Source: Actinomycetota bacterium
GTDB lineage: Bacteria; Actinomycetota; Actinomycetes; Nanopelagicales; Nanopelagicaceae
Assembly: GCA_016870975.1 (NCBI GenBank)
Contig: VGAE01000009.1
Span: forward strand, 1 to 53,442
Direction of reading: 5' to 3'
Length of the DNA stretch: 53,442 nt
This document shows positions 35,736 to 44,228 of this stretch, piece after piece. Each line of letters opens with the position of its first letter. Positions within the stretch are counted from its first letter, which is position 1. Below the pieces are notes generated by a model, which saw nothing but the letters and a program-made list of their open reading frames with translations, made no database searches and had not been told where the DNA came from. Made by a program: the position numbers and the translations under genes.

Positions 35736-35741
35736 ACCTTA
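35736..35741 (-). promoter_or_regulatory. leaderless -10 box of the FKBP lipoprotein
   Basis: TAAGGT on the minus strand, six bases before GTG 35729; the same hexamer and spacing as for the PAC2 gene. Confidence 0.6.
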
Positions 35742-35757
35742 CACACCTATCAGCGGC

Positions 35758-35763
35758 TAATCT
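35758..35763 (+). promoter_or_regulatory. leaderless -10 box of pafBC-tatAC
   Basis: TAATCT, six bases, then ATG 35770. Confidence 0.6.
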
Positions 35764-35769
35764 CGCCCT

Positions 35770-36723
35770 ATGTCGAGTGCAAAAACTGAGCGATTGATAA
35801 ACCTCACAATGGCGCTCCTGGCTTCACGACGTTTCATGCCAAAAAGTGAAATCTTCCGGCGAGTTGCAGGTTATGAGGGTGCCTCGGAGGCGATGGAGCG
35901 GATGTTTGAACGCGACAAAGATGAACTGCGCAGCATGGGAATTGAGGTTGAGGTGGCCAGTCACGATCCATTATTCGAAGATGAGGTTGGCTATCGAATT
36001 CTTGCTGAGCGCTACCGAATGAAACCGAATTTCAACGCAAGGGAGTTAGGTCTGTTATCGGTTGCACTAGCTGTTGTTGGCGGCGATTTGAATGGACCAA
36101 GCACCAATATGGCACAGAGATTGAATTCTCTTAACGTGACTCCCATTAGTCCAGAAGAGATATATCTCTTCTCACCTCGGACCATTGAAGGCAACTTGGT
36201 AGAAATCACGCGCGCAATCGCAAGTCGCTCCGAGATTCGCTTTCAGTATCAAAAGGACGGCGATCGACAGCCTGAGAGTCGAGCACTGAACCCTTTTGGA
36301 CTTGGTGGTTGGCGAGGAGATTGGTATCTAGTTTGCGAAGACCTATCTCGAAAAGACATTAGGGTTTTTAGGATTAGTCGGATTACTAGCTCCATTACTG
36401 TTGATAAGAAGCGAAACACATTCGAAATTCCTGAGGACTTTCGGGTTCGCGATTACCTGATAATGATCAAGAAGCCGGACTATCAGGCAGAGATCAAGCT
36501 TCGTCATGGTTTCGGCGATGCATTACTAGCGAAGTATGCAACTCAGATCACCAAGTTGGCGAGTGATGATGACTGGCAGTCAATTACTATCAACTTTGAG
36601 GATATTGGTGAAGCCTATGAGGAACTCGCGGCCTACAGCTCAAATATCGTGGTGGAGAAGCCGAGTGAGTTAAGAGTTATGATGGCGAAAAATTTTAAAA
36701 CGATTATGAACTCTCATGTCTGA
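35770..36723 (+). CDS. pafB: WYL-domain DNA-damage regulator PafB
   Basis: 317 residues. An N-terminal winged helix (about 1-70), then a WYL domain with LNPFGLGGWRGDWYLVCEDL and a C-terminal WCX extension. With PafC it forms the activator of the LexA-independent DNA-damage response in mycobacteria, triggered by single-stranded DNA. It heads a run with pafC, tatA, tatC. It overlaps pafC by 8 bases. In most Actinobacteria it follows pafA; here no pafA is present. Confidence 0.94.
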   Translation: MSSAKTERLINLTMALLASRRFMPKSEIFRRVAGYEGASEAMERMFERDKDELRSMGIEVEVASHDPLFEDEVGYRILAERYRMKPNFNARELGLLSVALAVVGGDLNGPSTNMAQRLNSLNVTPISPEEIYLFSPRTIEGNLVEITRAIASRSEIRFQYQKDGDRQPESRALNPFGLGGWRGDWYLVCEDLSRKDIRVFRISRITSSITVDKKRNTFEIPEDFRVRDYLIMIKKPDYQAEIKLRHGFGDALLAKYATQITKLASDDDWQSITINFEDIGEAYEELAAYSSNIVVEKPSELRVMMAKNFKTIMNSHV

Positions 36724-37618
36724 AGCGACAACCCGAGTCATAAGGCTTCTTGACTTGGTGCCATTTCTTCGGGCCCACCCAGGCTTGAACTTGAGAGAAA
36801 TTGCCGATGAATTTCGCATCTCCGTTAAAGAATTGGTTTCTGATTTAGATTTGTTGATGGTGTGTGGACTTCCAGGCTACACTCCCTTGGAGTTAATTGA
36901 TCTCTCCACCGACGATGGTTATGTGGTGCTGCGTGATCCTCAAAATTTGAACTACCCGCGGAATTTTACCGATAGTGAGTTACTCATTCTCAAGATTGCA
37001 CTGTCAGCATTATCCGAGGAATCACCTCCACAACTTCAATTAGAGATTGCGAATCTGATTTCCAAGTTAGAAGAACAGATGCCGGAGAATTTGCCCGCTG
37101 AAAGCATTAGCTTTGAACCTGATGCTATTGGATACCTTCGACGAATCGGCGATCAAGCGATAACTAAGAATAGTAAAATTGAAATTTCTTATAGGAATGA
37201 TACTAAGGACGAGTTGACTAAACGGAAAATCAGTTTAATCAAACAGTACGAGAGTGACGGAGTTTTTCATTGGGATGCCTGGTGCCATCTCGTGAACGCG
37301 CGTCGCACCTTTAATCTGAAAAAAGTGGTAACTGCGAATATCTTGGATGAAGAATCTCAAGTAGGAGAATTCGCGGGAGAAACGGAGCCAATCACTATCA
37401 AACTCAAAGTTGAGGCCAATTCTGAATTCTTTAGAAAACACTGGAATTTACTTACGAAGACCGAGGAATCCGATGTATTCGAGCTTCAGGTGTATCAGAA
37501 GGAGTGGTTGGTTCGAGAGATCCTCAAAGGCGGAGGTCTAGCGATGGTAGTAAGCCCTAGCGACCTTCGAAATCTGGTTCAGAGTCGCGCCAATCAAGCG
37601 CTCGCCCTCTACCAATGA
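36716..37618 (+). CDS. pafC: WYL-domain DNA-damage regulator PafC
   Basis: 300 residues. The N-terminal helix-turn-helix (IRLLDLVPFLRAHPGLNL) and WYL-type middle domain (GVFHWDAWCHLVNARRTF) pair it with PafB. The start overlaps the pafB stop. The partner relationship is established for mycobacteria; here it follows from order and similarity. Confidence 0.92.
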   Translation: MSEATTRVIRLLDLVPFLRAHPGLNLREIADEFRISVKELVSDLDLLMVCGLPGYTPLELIDLSTDDGYVVLRDPQNLNYPRNFTDSELLILKIALSALSEESPPQLQLEIANLISKLEEQMPENLPAESISFEPDAIGYLRRIGDQAITKNSKIEISYRNDTKDELTKRKISLIKQYESDGVFHWDAWCHLVNARRTFNLKKVVTANILDEESQVGEFAGETEPITIKLKVEANSEFFRKHWNLLTKTEESDVFELQVYQKEWLVREILKGGGLAMVVSPSDLRNLVQSRANQALALYQ

Positions 37619-37663
37619 AGATCGCGTGATAGCGTATGTCGGACATCGTAGGAGGGGAAGTTG

Positions 37664-37852
37664 ATGTTCGGTTTACGTGAGCCATCCCATTGGTTCTTCC
37701 TGATCTTGGTAGTTATCCTTCTTTTCGGCGCCAAACGCCTGCCGGACTCAGCCCGCGCTCTTGGTAGATCGCTTCGTATATTCAAGAGCGAAGTCAAGGA
37801 ATTGAATAAAGATGAAAAAAAGAGTGATGAAGAGGGCAAGTCAGGGAGCTAA
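37664..37852 (+). CDS. tatA: Sec-independent translocase TatA
   Basis: 62 residues from ATG 37664, with GGAGGGG six bases upstream. One membrane span ([20 protein letters not shown]) is followed by an amphipathic helix and a charged tail. It forms the pore of twin-arginine export. It lies directly before tatC, as in other Actinobacteria; TatB is not seen. Confidence 0.95.
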   Translation: MFGLREPSHWFFLILVVILLFGAKRLPDSARALGRSLRIFKSEVKELNKDEKKSDEEGKSGS

Positions 37853-37880
37853 CTCTCACCACACAAGGTAGGGGTAATTA

Positions 37881-38687
37881 ATGGCAAGCCGGGGAACTAT
37901 GCCGCTCCTTGACCATCTTAGAGAGCTGCGTTCTAGAACGCTCAGGGCTGCGTTTTTCATCATAATTTTTTCAGCGCTCGGCTGGGTAAATTACAACGAG
38001 ATTATTACTCGACTCTCTGAGCCAGTGTGCGATCTAAAACTGGCACAGGAATCCGGTTTGAGTCAATGTGGCGCGCTCTTTATCTCTGGCGTTCTCGGGC
38101 CACTCAACCTCCAATTGAAAGTGTCATTTCTTTCTGGACTCATATTCTCAGCACCATTCTGGCTCTACCAGATCTGGGGATTTATTGCACCTGCGTTATC
38201 CAAAAAAGAGAAGCGAAATTCAATTCTATTTATTGTCGCAGCAACACCATTCTTCGCCGCCGGAGCATTTCTAGCTTTCTATATTCTTCCGTTAGCGATA
38301 CGAGTCCTTTTCGGCTTTACCCCGGAAGCGCTCGGCAATCTTGTCCGATTTGACGATTATCTTGATTTTGTTCTGCGTCTGATTATTGTCTTTGGGCTGG
38401 CTTTCGAATTGCCAGTCTTCCTAGTTTCCTTGAATCTGGTTGGAGTGATCTCAGGTCGCTCGATACTCAAGCCTTGGCGTTTCGCTATTTTTGGCATTAC
38501 CTTTTTTGTCGCAGCCTTCTCTCCAACCGCTGATCCGCTTTCGATGGTGGCATTGGCGCTCCCATTAATTGCATTCTATTTCGGGGCCGGTGGAATTGCT
38601 CTACTCCTAGATGCAAGACGAGATCGCAACAAATCGAAGATTTCTATCGATGAAACTGCTCCTATCGATCGCCCTGAATCGATCTAG
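37881..38687 (+). CDS. tatC: Sec-independent translocase TatC
   Basis: 268 residues with six membrane spans. MPLLDHLRELRSRT is the conserved N-terminus that binds the twin-arginine signal, and SFLSGLIFSAPFWLYQIWGF and FELPVFLVSL follow. The ATG has TAGGGGT upstream. It acts with TatA. Confidence 0.96.
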   Translation: MASRGTMPLLDHLRELRSRTLRAAFFIIIFSALGWVNYNEIITRLSEPVCDLKLAQESGLSQCGALFISGVLGPLNLQLKVSFLSGLIFSAPFWLYQIWGFIAPALSKKEKRNSILFIVAATPFFAAGAFLAFYILPLAIRVLFGFTPEALGNLVRFDDYLDFVLRLIIVFGLAFELPVFLVSLNLVGVISGRSILKPWRFAIFGITFFVAAFSPTADPLSMVALALPLIAFYFGAGGIALLLDARRDRNKSKISIDETAPIDRPESI

Positions 38688-38688
38688 A

Positions 38689-39555
38689 GTGCTCTTTCTA
38701 ATTGTAAATCCCACCTCTGGAGGAGGTAGAGGCGCGAAGATGGGCAAATTAGTGCGAGATAGTTTGCATGCCAGGAATAGAACCTTTGAAGAGATTCATT
38801 CTTCGAGCGCCGAAGGTGCTCGATCTGCGTTAAGCAAACTTATTGACCGAAATATTCTCAACGAAGGTGTCGATGCAGTCATAGCTGTTGGTGGCGACGG
38901 AATGATGAATATAGCAATGCAGGCACTTGCGGAGACTAGAATTCCACTGCTTCCAATTAGCGCTGGAATTGGGAATGATTTTGTACGAACATTGGGGATA
39001 CCTTTTGGAATACCAGCTTTAGATCTCCTGGATAAAGCCCCAATTCGCGTTGATTTGGGTAAAGTCAATGAAAGATACTTTGGAAATATTCTAAGCACGG
39101 GTTTCGATTCTTTAGTCAATGAGCGGGCCAACAGAATGAAGATTCAAAATCGCGTTAAATATAATTTGGCGATGATTTTGGAGCTTCCACTTTTTCGACC
39201 AAAGAAGTATCGCTTCATGGTCGATCAGGAAACTTTTGAAAATGAAGCCATGCTGATCGCTATTGGAAACGGACGTTCATATGGCGGGGGAATGCTGGTA
39301 ACTCCTGAAGCTGATCTACATGACAATCTCCTCGATTTAATGGTCCTCGCTCCCGTATCAAAACCAGAATTTTTACGCGTTTTTCCGAAGGTTTACCGAG
39401 GAGCTCATATTTCGCATCCGAAAGTGAAAATTATGCGTGGCTCGAAGATTGAAGTTCTTTCTGATGCCGTTGCCTACGCTGACGGCGAGAGAGTTGGGAA
39501 TCTACCAATAACTGCTCAATCTGTAGCAAATGCGCTTTTTACCTGGACAGCGTAA
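38689..39555 (+). CDS. diacylglycerol kinase family lipid kinase
   Basis: 288 residues from GTG 38689, one base after the tatC stop (VLFLIVNPTSGGGRGAK); ATG 38650 inside tatC is possible. The nucleotide-binding VGGDGMMN and NPTSGGGRG mark the DAGK/YegS/sphingosine-kinase fold. It phosphorylates a lipid, perhaps diacylglycerol or a polyprenol; unproved. It sits between tatC and helY, as in related genomes, and helY starts at its stop. Confidence 0.88.
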   Translation: MLFLIVNPTSGGGRGAKMGKLVRDSLHARNRTFEEIHSSSAEGARSALSKLIDRNILNEGVDAVIAVGGDGMMNIAMQALAETRIPLLPISAGIGNDFVRTLGIPFGIPALDLLDKAPIRVDLGKVNERYFGNILSTGFDSLVNERANRMKIQNRVKYNLAMILELPLFRPKKYRFMVDQETFENEAMLIAIGNGRSYGGGMLVTPEADLHDNLLDLMVLAPVSKPEFLRVFPKVYRGAHISHPKVKIMRGSKIEVLSDAVAYADGERVGNLPITAQSVANALFTWTA

Positions 39556-41909
39556 TGTCGAAATCGCCTGCTGAACAATTTGCTGAATCAAAGCTTCGTG
39601 GAAAATACTCAAATCTCAGAACGTTTTCTGAAGGATACGCTTTCCCACTTGATGACTTCCAGAAGATTGGCTGTCGCCATTTGGAAGATGGAAAATCGGT
39701 CTTGGTTGCGGCCCCAACCGGCGCCGGAAAGACTATCGTTGGAGAATTCGCAACTTATCTAGCCACTAATCAAGGTATTCGATGTTATTACACCACTCCT
39801 ATCAAAGCTCTCTCTAACCAGAAATATCAGGAATTCGTTGGCAAATATGGCGAATCGCGAGTCGGGTTACTAACTGGTGATACCTCAGTTAATTCAAACG
39901 CAGAAATCCTTGTAATGACAACTGAAGTTTTGCGGAACATGATTTATGCAAAGTCTACGGATATTGAAAACTTGGGATACGTAGTCCTCGACGAAGTTCA
40001 CTATCTTGCAGATAGATTCAGGGGAGCTGTTTGGGAGGAGATATTGATTCACCTTCCAGAGCGCATTCACGTGGTTGCTCTTTCGGCTACTGTTTCAAAC
40101 GCTGAGGAATTTGGCGAATGGCTAGGCAAGGTGCGGGGCGACACTGAAGTGGTGCTAAGTGAAACTCGACCCGTTCCCCTTTATCAACATATTCTCATTG
40201 GGAATCGCCTATTGGATCTCTTTGTGGATGAAGGGCGAGTTAACCCTGAAATCATTCGACTGGAGAAGAAATCCCGCGTATTGATTGGACAGCGAGGAAA
40301 TTGGCATGAACGAGAGAGCCAGATTAACCAATTGACCCGTCCAGAGGTGATTGAAGTTCTCGATGATAGAAATTATCTCCCGGCGATTTATTTTATTTTC
40401 TCTCGGGCTGGATGTGATGCGGCAGTAGAACAAGCTCTGAGAGCCAACATCAACCTCACCAATCGAGATGAGCGACTTCTTATTCGGGAGATAATCGATC
40501 GAAAAACTGCAGAGTTACCTAGTGAAGATTTCGGGATCTTGGGTTTTGGTGCTTGGTGTGAAGCGGCTGAGCGCGGAATCGCGGCTCATCATGCCGGACT
40601 GTTGCCGATGTTCAAGGAGACGATTGAAGAGCTTTTCCAAAGGGGATTGTTGAAGATCGTTTTTGCAACCGAAACTCTCGCGCTCGGAATAAATATGCCG
40701 GCACGCACAGTATTTCTGGAAAAACTAATTAAATGGAATGGCGAGTCACACGCACCGGTTTCACCAGGGGAGTACACGCAACTGACAGGTAGAGCTGGTC
40801 GCCGAGGTATCGATATTGAGGGTAACGCTGTCGTGATGTGGAGCGATCAGATTGATAGTTCTATGGCCGCAAGTTTGGCGAGTACCCGAACATATCCTTT
40901 GAGATCATCTTTCAACCCAACCTATAACATGTCGGCGAATTTGATTTCTCGCTTTGGAAAAGAAAGAGCTCGCTCGTCACTTAGCGCATCGTTCGCTCAA
41001 TTTCAAGCCGATCGTGGCGTTTCAGGATTGCTGCGTCAGATTGCTAGGAATCGAGACGCTATCGAAACGCTTCAAAAATCCGAAGTCTGCCACTTAGGGG
41101 ATTTCTTGATTTATGCCAAGATGCGCGAGGAAATCTCCATTTTGGAACGCTCTTATCGTTCACGCGAGAAACGAAATAGAATTGAAATTGATACGAGAAT
41201 TGGCGAACTGCGTAGAGAATTGAAATCCCATCCCTGTCATCAATGTCCGGAGCGAGAAAACCACGCTCGAAAGTTTGAGAAAGCATTTCGCCTTGAGCGA
41301 GAGACAGCTGGATTATCTGAACGAGTAAGTACAAGAACGAATGTCATTCCTAGAACGTTTGACCGTGTTGTCCACGTTTTGCAGAAGATGCACTACCTAG
41401 AAGATGAAAAATTGAGCGAGAAGGGTAAGACGCTTATTCGAATATACGCGGAATCTGATCTCCTCCTCGCGGAGATAATACATTCCGAGGTTTTTCCTAA
41501 TCTGTCAGCACCAGATCTAGTGGCCGTTCTATCTGCTCTTGTCTATGAGGGTCGAGGCGAGAAGAGCAAAATCCCGCGAATTCCTAAGAGCGTTGAGATG
41601 CCGATGAAGGAGGTAACATCGACTTGGCGACGAATTGTCAATCTTGAAGATGAACACGGACTAGCCAGTCAGCGCGAACCAAACTTTGATTTGGCTTGGA
41701 GCGCCTATAGATGGGCCAATGGATATCAACTAAATTCGATCTTACGTGAGACTGAAATTCCAGTTGGAGATTTTGTACGAAATATGAGGCAAATCATCGA
41801 TCTCCTAGGACAGTTAAGAGGAGTAAATATTTCTCTTAAAAATCTTGTTAAAGATGCCATTGTGCGAATAGATAGAGGTGTAATCGCGTATTCAGCGATT
41901 GTTTCATGA
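39555..41909 (+). CDS. helY: Ski2-like superfamily 2 helicase HelY
   Basis: 784 residues, shorter than the about 900 of mycobacterial HelY. Walker A is APTGAGKT, the DEVH box VVLDEVHYLAD, motif III SATVSN, and motif VI TQLTGRAGRRGID. A cysteine pair is in HPCHQCPE. The C-terminal DSHCT domain is present. It probably remodels RNA, as Mtr4/Ski2 do; the bacterial role is not settled. The start overlaps the DAGK stop as TAATG. Confidence 0.94.
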   Translation: MSKSPAEQFAESKLRGKYSNLRTFSEGYAFPLDDFQKIGCRHLEDGKSVLVAAPTGAGKTIVGEFATYLATNQGIRCYYTTPIKALSNQKYQEFVGKYGESRVGLLTGDTSVNSNAEILVMTTEVLRNMIYAKSTDIENLGYVVLDEVHYLADRFRGAVWEEILIHLPERIHVVALSATVSNAEEFGEWLGKVRGDTEVVLSETRPVPLYQHILIGNRLLDLFVDEGRVNPEIIRLEKKSRVLIGQRGNWHERESQINQLTRPEVIEVLDDRNYLPAIYFIFSRAGCDAAVEQALRANINLTNRDERLLIREIIDRKTAELPSEDFGILGFGAWCEAAERGIAAHHAGLLPMFKETIEELFQRGLLKIVFATETLALGINMPARTVFLEKLIKWNGESHAPVSPGEYTQLTGRAGRRGIDIEGNAVVMWSDQIDSSMAASLASTRTYPLRSSFNPTYNMSANLISRFGKERARSSLSASFAQFQADRGVSGLLRQIARNRDAIETLQKSEVCHLGDFLIYAKMREEISILERSYRSREKRNRIEIDTRIGELRRELKSHPCHQCPERENHARKFEKAFRLERETAGLSERVSTRTNVIPRTFDRVVHVLQKMHYLEDEKLSEKGKTLIRIYAESDLLLAEIIHSEVFPNLSAPDLVAVLSALVYEGRGEKSKIPRIPKSVEMPMKEVTSTWRRIVNLEDEHGLASQREPNFDLAWSAYRWANGYQLNSILRETEIPVGDFVRNMRQIIDLLGQLRGVNISLKNLVKDAIVRIDRGVIAYSAIVS

Positions 41910-42808
41910 CTCTTTTGTTGATTGATAGTGCGTCGCTTTGGTATCGCGTCTTCTACGGAATGCCCGATTCGTTAGTTTCGCCAACTGGAGAGCCAGTGAA
42001 TGCAATTCGTGGATTTTTGGACGTGACCGCGAGGTTGATTAATTCTTATAGTCCAAATCGAATCGCACTCTGTTTAGATGGTGATTGGCGACCTTCATGG
42101 CGCGTCAAGCTTTTCCCAGAGTACAAAAACAATCGACTAGAAGATGATGAGAGCGAGGAGGAGCCTGACACGCTAACACCACAGATACCGGTCATTATCG
42201 ATCTATTCGACGCTTTAGGCTTCCCAATATTGGGCGTTGACGATTATGAAGCAGATGATGTAATCGCCACCCTAGCCTTAAACCAACCAGGACCAGTGAG
42301 AGTTGTAACAGGAGACCGAGATCTCTTCCAAGTAGTTTCTGACAAAAAAGATGTAAAGGTAATCTATCTTGCAAAAGGAATCTCATCTCATGATTTAGTG
42401 GACGAGTCCTGGATAGCAAATAAATATCAAATTCCTGGAGATAGATATGGCCTATTTGCCATGATCAGAGGAGATCCTTCGGATGGCTTGCCCGGGATTC
42501 GGGGAATAGGGGAGAAAGGAGCGGCCCAACTTGCTAATCAATTTCAAAGTATGGATTCAATTATTGCTGATGTATCTAGTGAATCACCCAGGACTCCTGA
42601 GAAACTATCCAGGAAGATCCTTGATGATCTTAACTATGCAAAGAAAGCTACCAAATTGGTTTCCTGTGTGGCGGATGTTCGGTTACCCGAAGTGAATCTA
42701 GAGATTCCTAGCGGCCCAAGCGATTCCCAGAAATTGGCGCTATTAGAGGCGGAATTTGGTCTCAAAACTAGTGTCCAGAGATTAGTGAGCGCTCTTAAAT
42801 GGCAATAG
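41906..42808 (+). CDS. 5'-3' exonuclease (FEN/PolA N-domain like)
   Basis: 300 residues, a free-standing 5' nuclease. LLIDSASLWYR holds the first metal Asp, then DYEADDVIATLA, VVTGDRDLFQ, and the helix-hairpin-helix GLPGIRGIGEKGA. It would remove flaps or RNA primers. It overlaps helY by 4 bases and lnt by 10, and its position after helY matches Mycobacterium (Rv2090 by memory). Confidence 0.94.
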   Translation: MTLLLIDSASLWYRVFYGMPDSLVSPTGEPVNAIRGFLDVTARLINSYSPNRIALCLDGDWRPSWRVKLFPEYKNNRLEDDESEEEPDTLTPQIPVIIDLFDALGFPILGVDDYEADDVIATLALNQPGPVRVVTGDRDLFQVVSDKKDVKVIYLAKGISSHDLVDESWIANKYQIPGDRYGLFAMIRGDPSDGLPGIRGIGEKGAAQLANQFQSMDSIIADVSSESPRTPEKLSRKILDDLNYAKKATKLVSCVADVRLPEVNLEIPSGPSDSQKLALLEAEFGLKTSVQRLVSALKWQ

Positions 42809-44184
42809 TTTTGGCAATACTTTCCGGTCTAGTTCTAAATTTAGCTTTTGCCCCCTGGAATATTTGGCCGGCTGCTTACCTAGCGTTGGGTTCACTCTTC
42901 TATCTTCTGCTTGATAAGGAACGCTTGACCAGAGTATCCATTGCAATTGCATTTGGCCTCTCCTTCTTTCTTCTTTTGCTCCATTGGTCGGGAAGTTACG
43001 TCGGTTGGTTTCCGTGGGTATCGCTAGCGGTTTTGCAAGCAAGTTTCTTCGCTCCTCTCGCTCTTATCCGTTTCGAGAGAAATGTTTATGGCGCTATCAG
43101 TTTTGCGAGCTGCTTACTCTTAGTTGAATTGTTGAGAATGAAGTTTCCATTTGGTGGATTTGGTTGGGGCAGAATTGGCCATACGCAAACGGCATCACTG
43201 TCTATTCTGTATCCTGTAGTAGGAGTTGCTGGAATAACATTCACTGTAGCAATTGCAGCAGCTTTATTAATGTTGAGGCAATGGAAGAATATTGCGGTTG
43301 TTGCTTTACTTCTCTCTTTTTCTGCCTTAGTCCCATCAACAGTGGATAAGAATGGCAAGGTGCAAGTTCTCGCGGTACAAGGGGGAGTTGATCAACTTGG
43401 TCTCGAATTCAATCAGCGAGCTTTAAGTGTTTTGCGACGTCATATTGCCGCGACTGAGATTTCGGAGAGCGCGCAATTAGTAGTCTGGCCAGAAAATGCC
43501 TCTGATCTAGATCCAGAGAAAAATCCAATTGCCAAGAGAGAGATCTCAGAGCTTCTACAGAAATTGGGCAAGCCACTGCTTGTTAACGCGATAGAGAGAG
43601 GTACTGCGGGACCGCTAAATGTCTCCATTCTCTTTAAACCAGATGGCTCAAAAACTAGATATATAAAGCAAGATCTAGCTCCATTTGGTGAATATATGCC
43701 GCTAAGAGGTTTCGCCGAAAGGATTGTCCCTGCCGCAAGACGCGTTGTCGATTTCCAACCTGGCAAACGCGCGGTAATCTTTACATTAAAGCAGAATACC
43801 TTCGCAACGCTTATCTGTTTTGAGATTCTCGATGATGACCTGGTCCGTAAATCAACTCTAGGCTCATCCTTTCTGGTAAATCAGACTAATAACGCCACCT
43901 TTGGCACGAGTAATCAGGCAGCGCAACAGCTGCAGATCGCCTCTGCTAGGGCTGCCGAATTGAAGAGAGATCTGATTGCGGTTAGTACAACTGGGTTCAC
44001 AGCTCATATTGATAGCTCGGGGAAAACTCTAGATAAATTAGTTCAATTTAAGGCGGGAGGTTTAGCGGCTGAGATGGCGACCCATCAAGGAGGCAGTATT
44101 GCTAGTCATCTCGGAAGCACCTTCTGGATAGGCTTTGGCCTGCTGGCGATGACCACTCAGCGGCTTCGAAGGTTAAGCCGATAA
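42799..44184 (+). CDS. lnt: apolipoprotein N-acyltransferase
   Basis: 461 residues. The N-terminal half has about six membrane spans; the nitrilase-like domain (about 180-430) has catalytic Glu in VWPENASD, Lys in YIKQDLAPFGEY and Cys in LICFEILDDD. A last span is near the C-terminus. It N-acylates lipoproteins such as the FKBP at 35241. In mycobacteria it can be fused to Ppm1; here it is alone. The start overlaps the exonuclease gene. Confidence 0.94.
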   Translation: MAIVLAILSGLVLNLAFAPWNIWPAAYLALGSLFYLLLDKERLTRVSIAIAFGLSFFLLLLHWSGSYVGWFPWVSLAVLQASFFAPLALIRFERNVYGAISFASCLLLVELLRMKFPFGGFGWGRIGHTQTASLSILYPVVGVAGITFTVAIAAALLMLRQWKNIAVVALLLSFSALVPSTVDKNGKVQVLAVQGGVDQLGLEFNQRALSVLRRHIAATEISESAQLVVWPENASDLDPEKNPIAKREISELLQKLGKPLLVNAIERGTAGPLNVSILFKPDGSKTRYIKQDLAPFGEYMPLRGFAERIVPAARRVVDFQPGKRAVIFTLKQNTFATLICFEILDDDLVRKSTLGSSFLVNQTNNATFGTSNQAAQQLQIASARAAELKRDLIAVSTTGFTAHIDSSGKTLDKLVQFKAGGLAAEMATHQGGSIASHLGSTFWIGFGLLAMTTQRLRRLSR

Positions 44185-44228
44185 TTGACATTATGTAAAC
44201 TAATTAATCGCGCGCGCGGTTATCGGCT
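44176..44228. repeat. 9-bp inverted repeat between the convergent ends of lnt and gcvP
   Basis: AGCCGATAA (44176-44184, containing the lnt stop) and TTATCGGCT (44220-44228, inside gcvP) are perfect complements with a 35-base loop that includes CGCGCGCG. It lacks a U-tract. It might act as a weak two-way terminator or RNA end structure. Confidence 0.35.
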
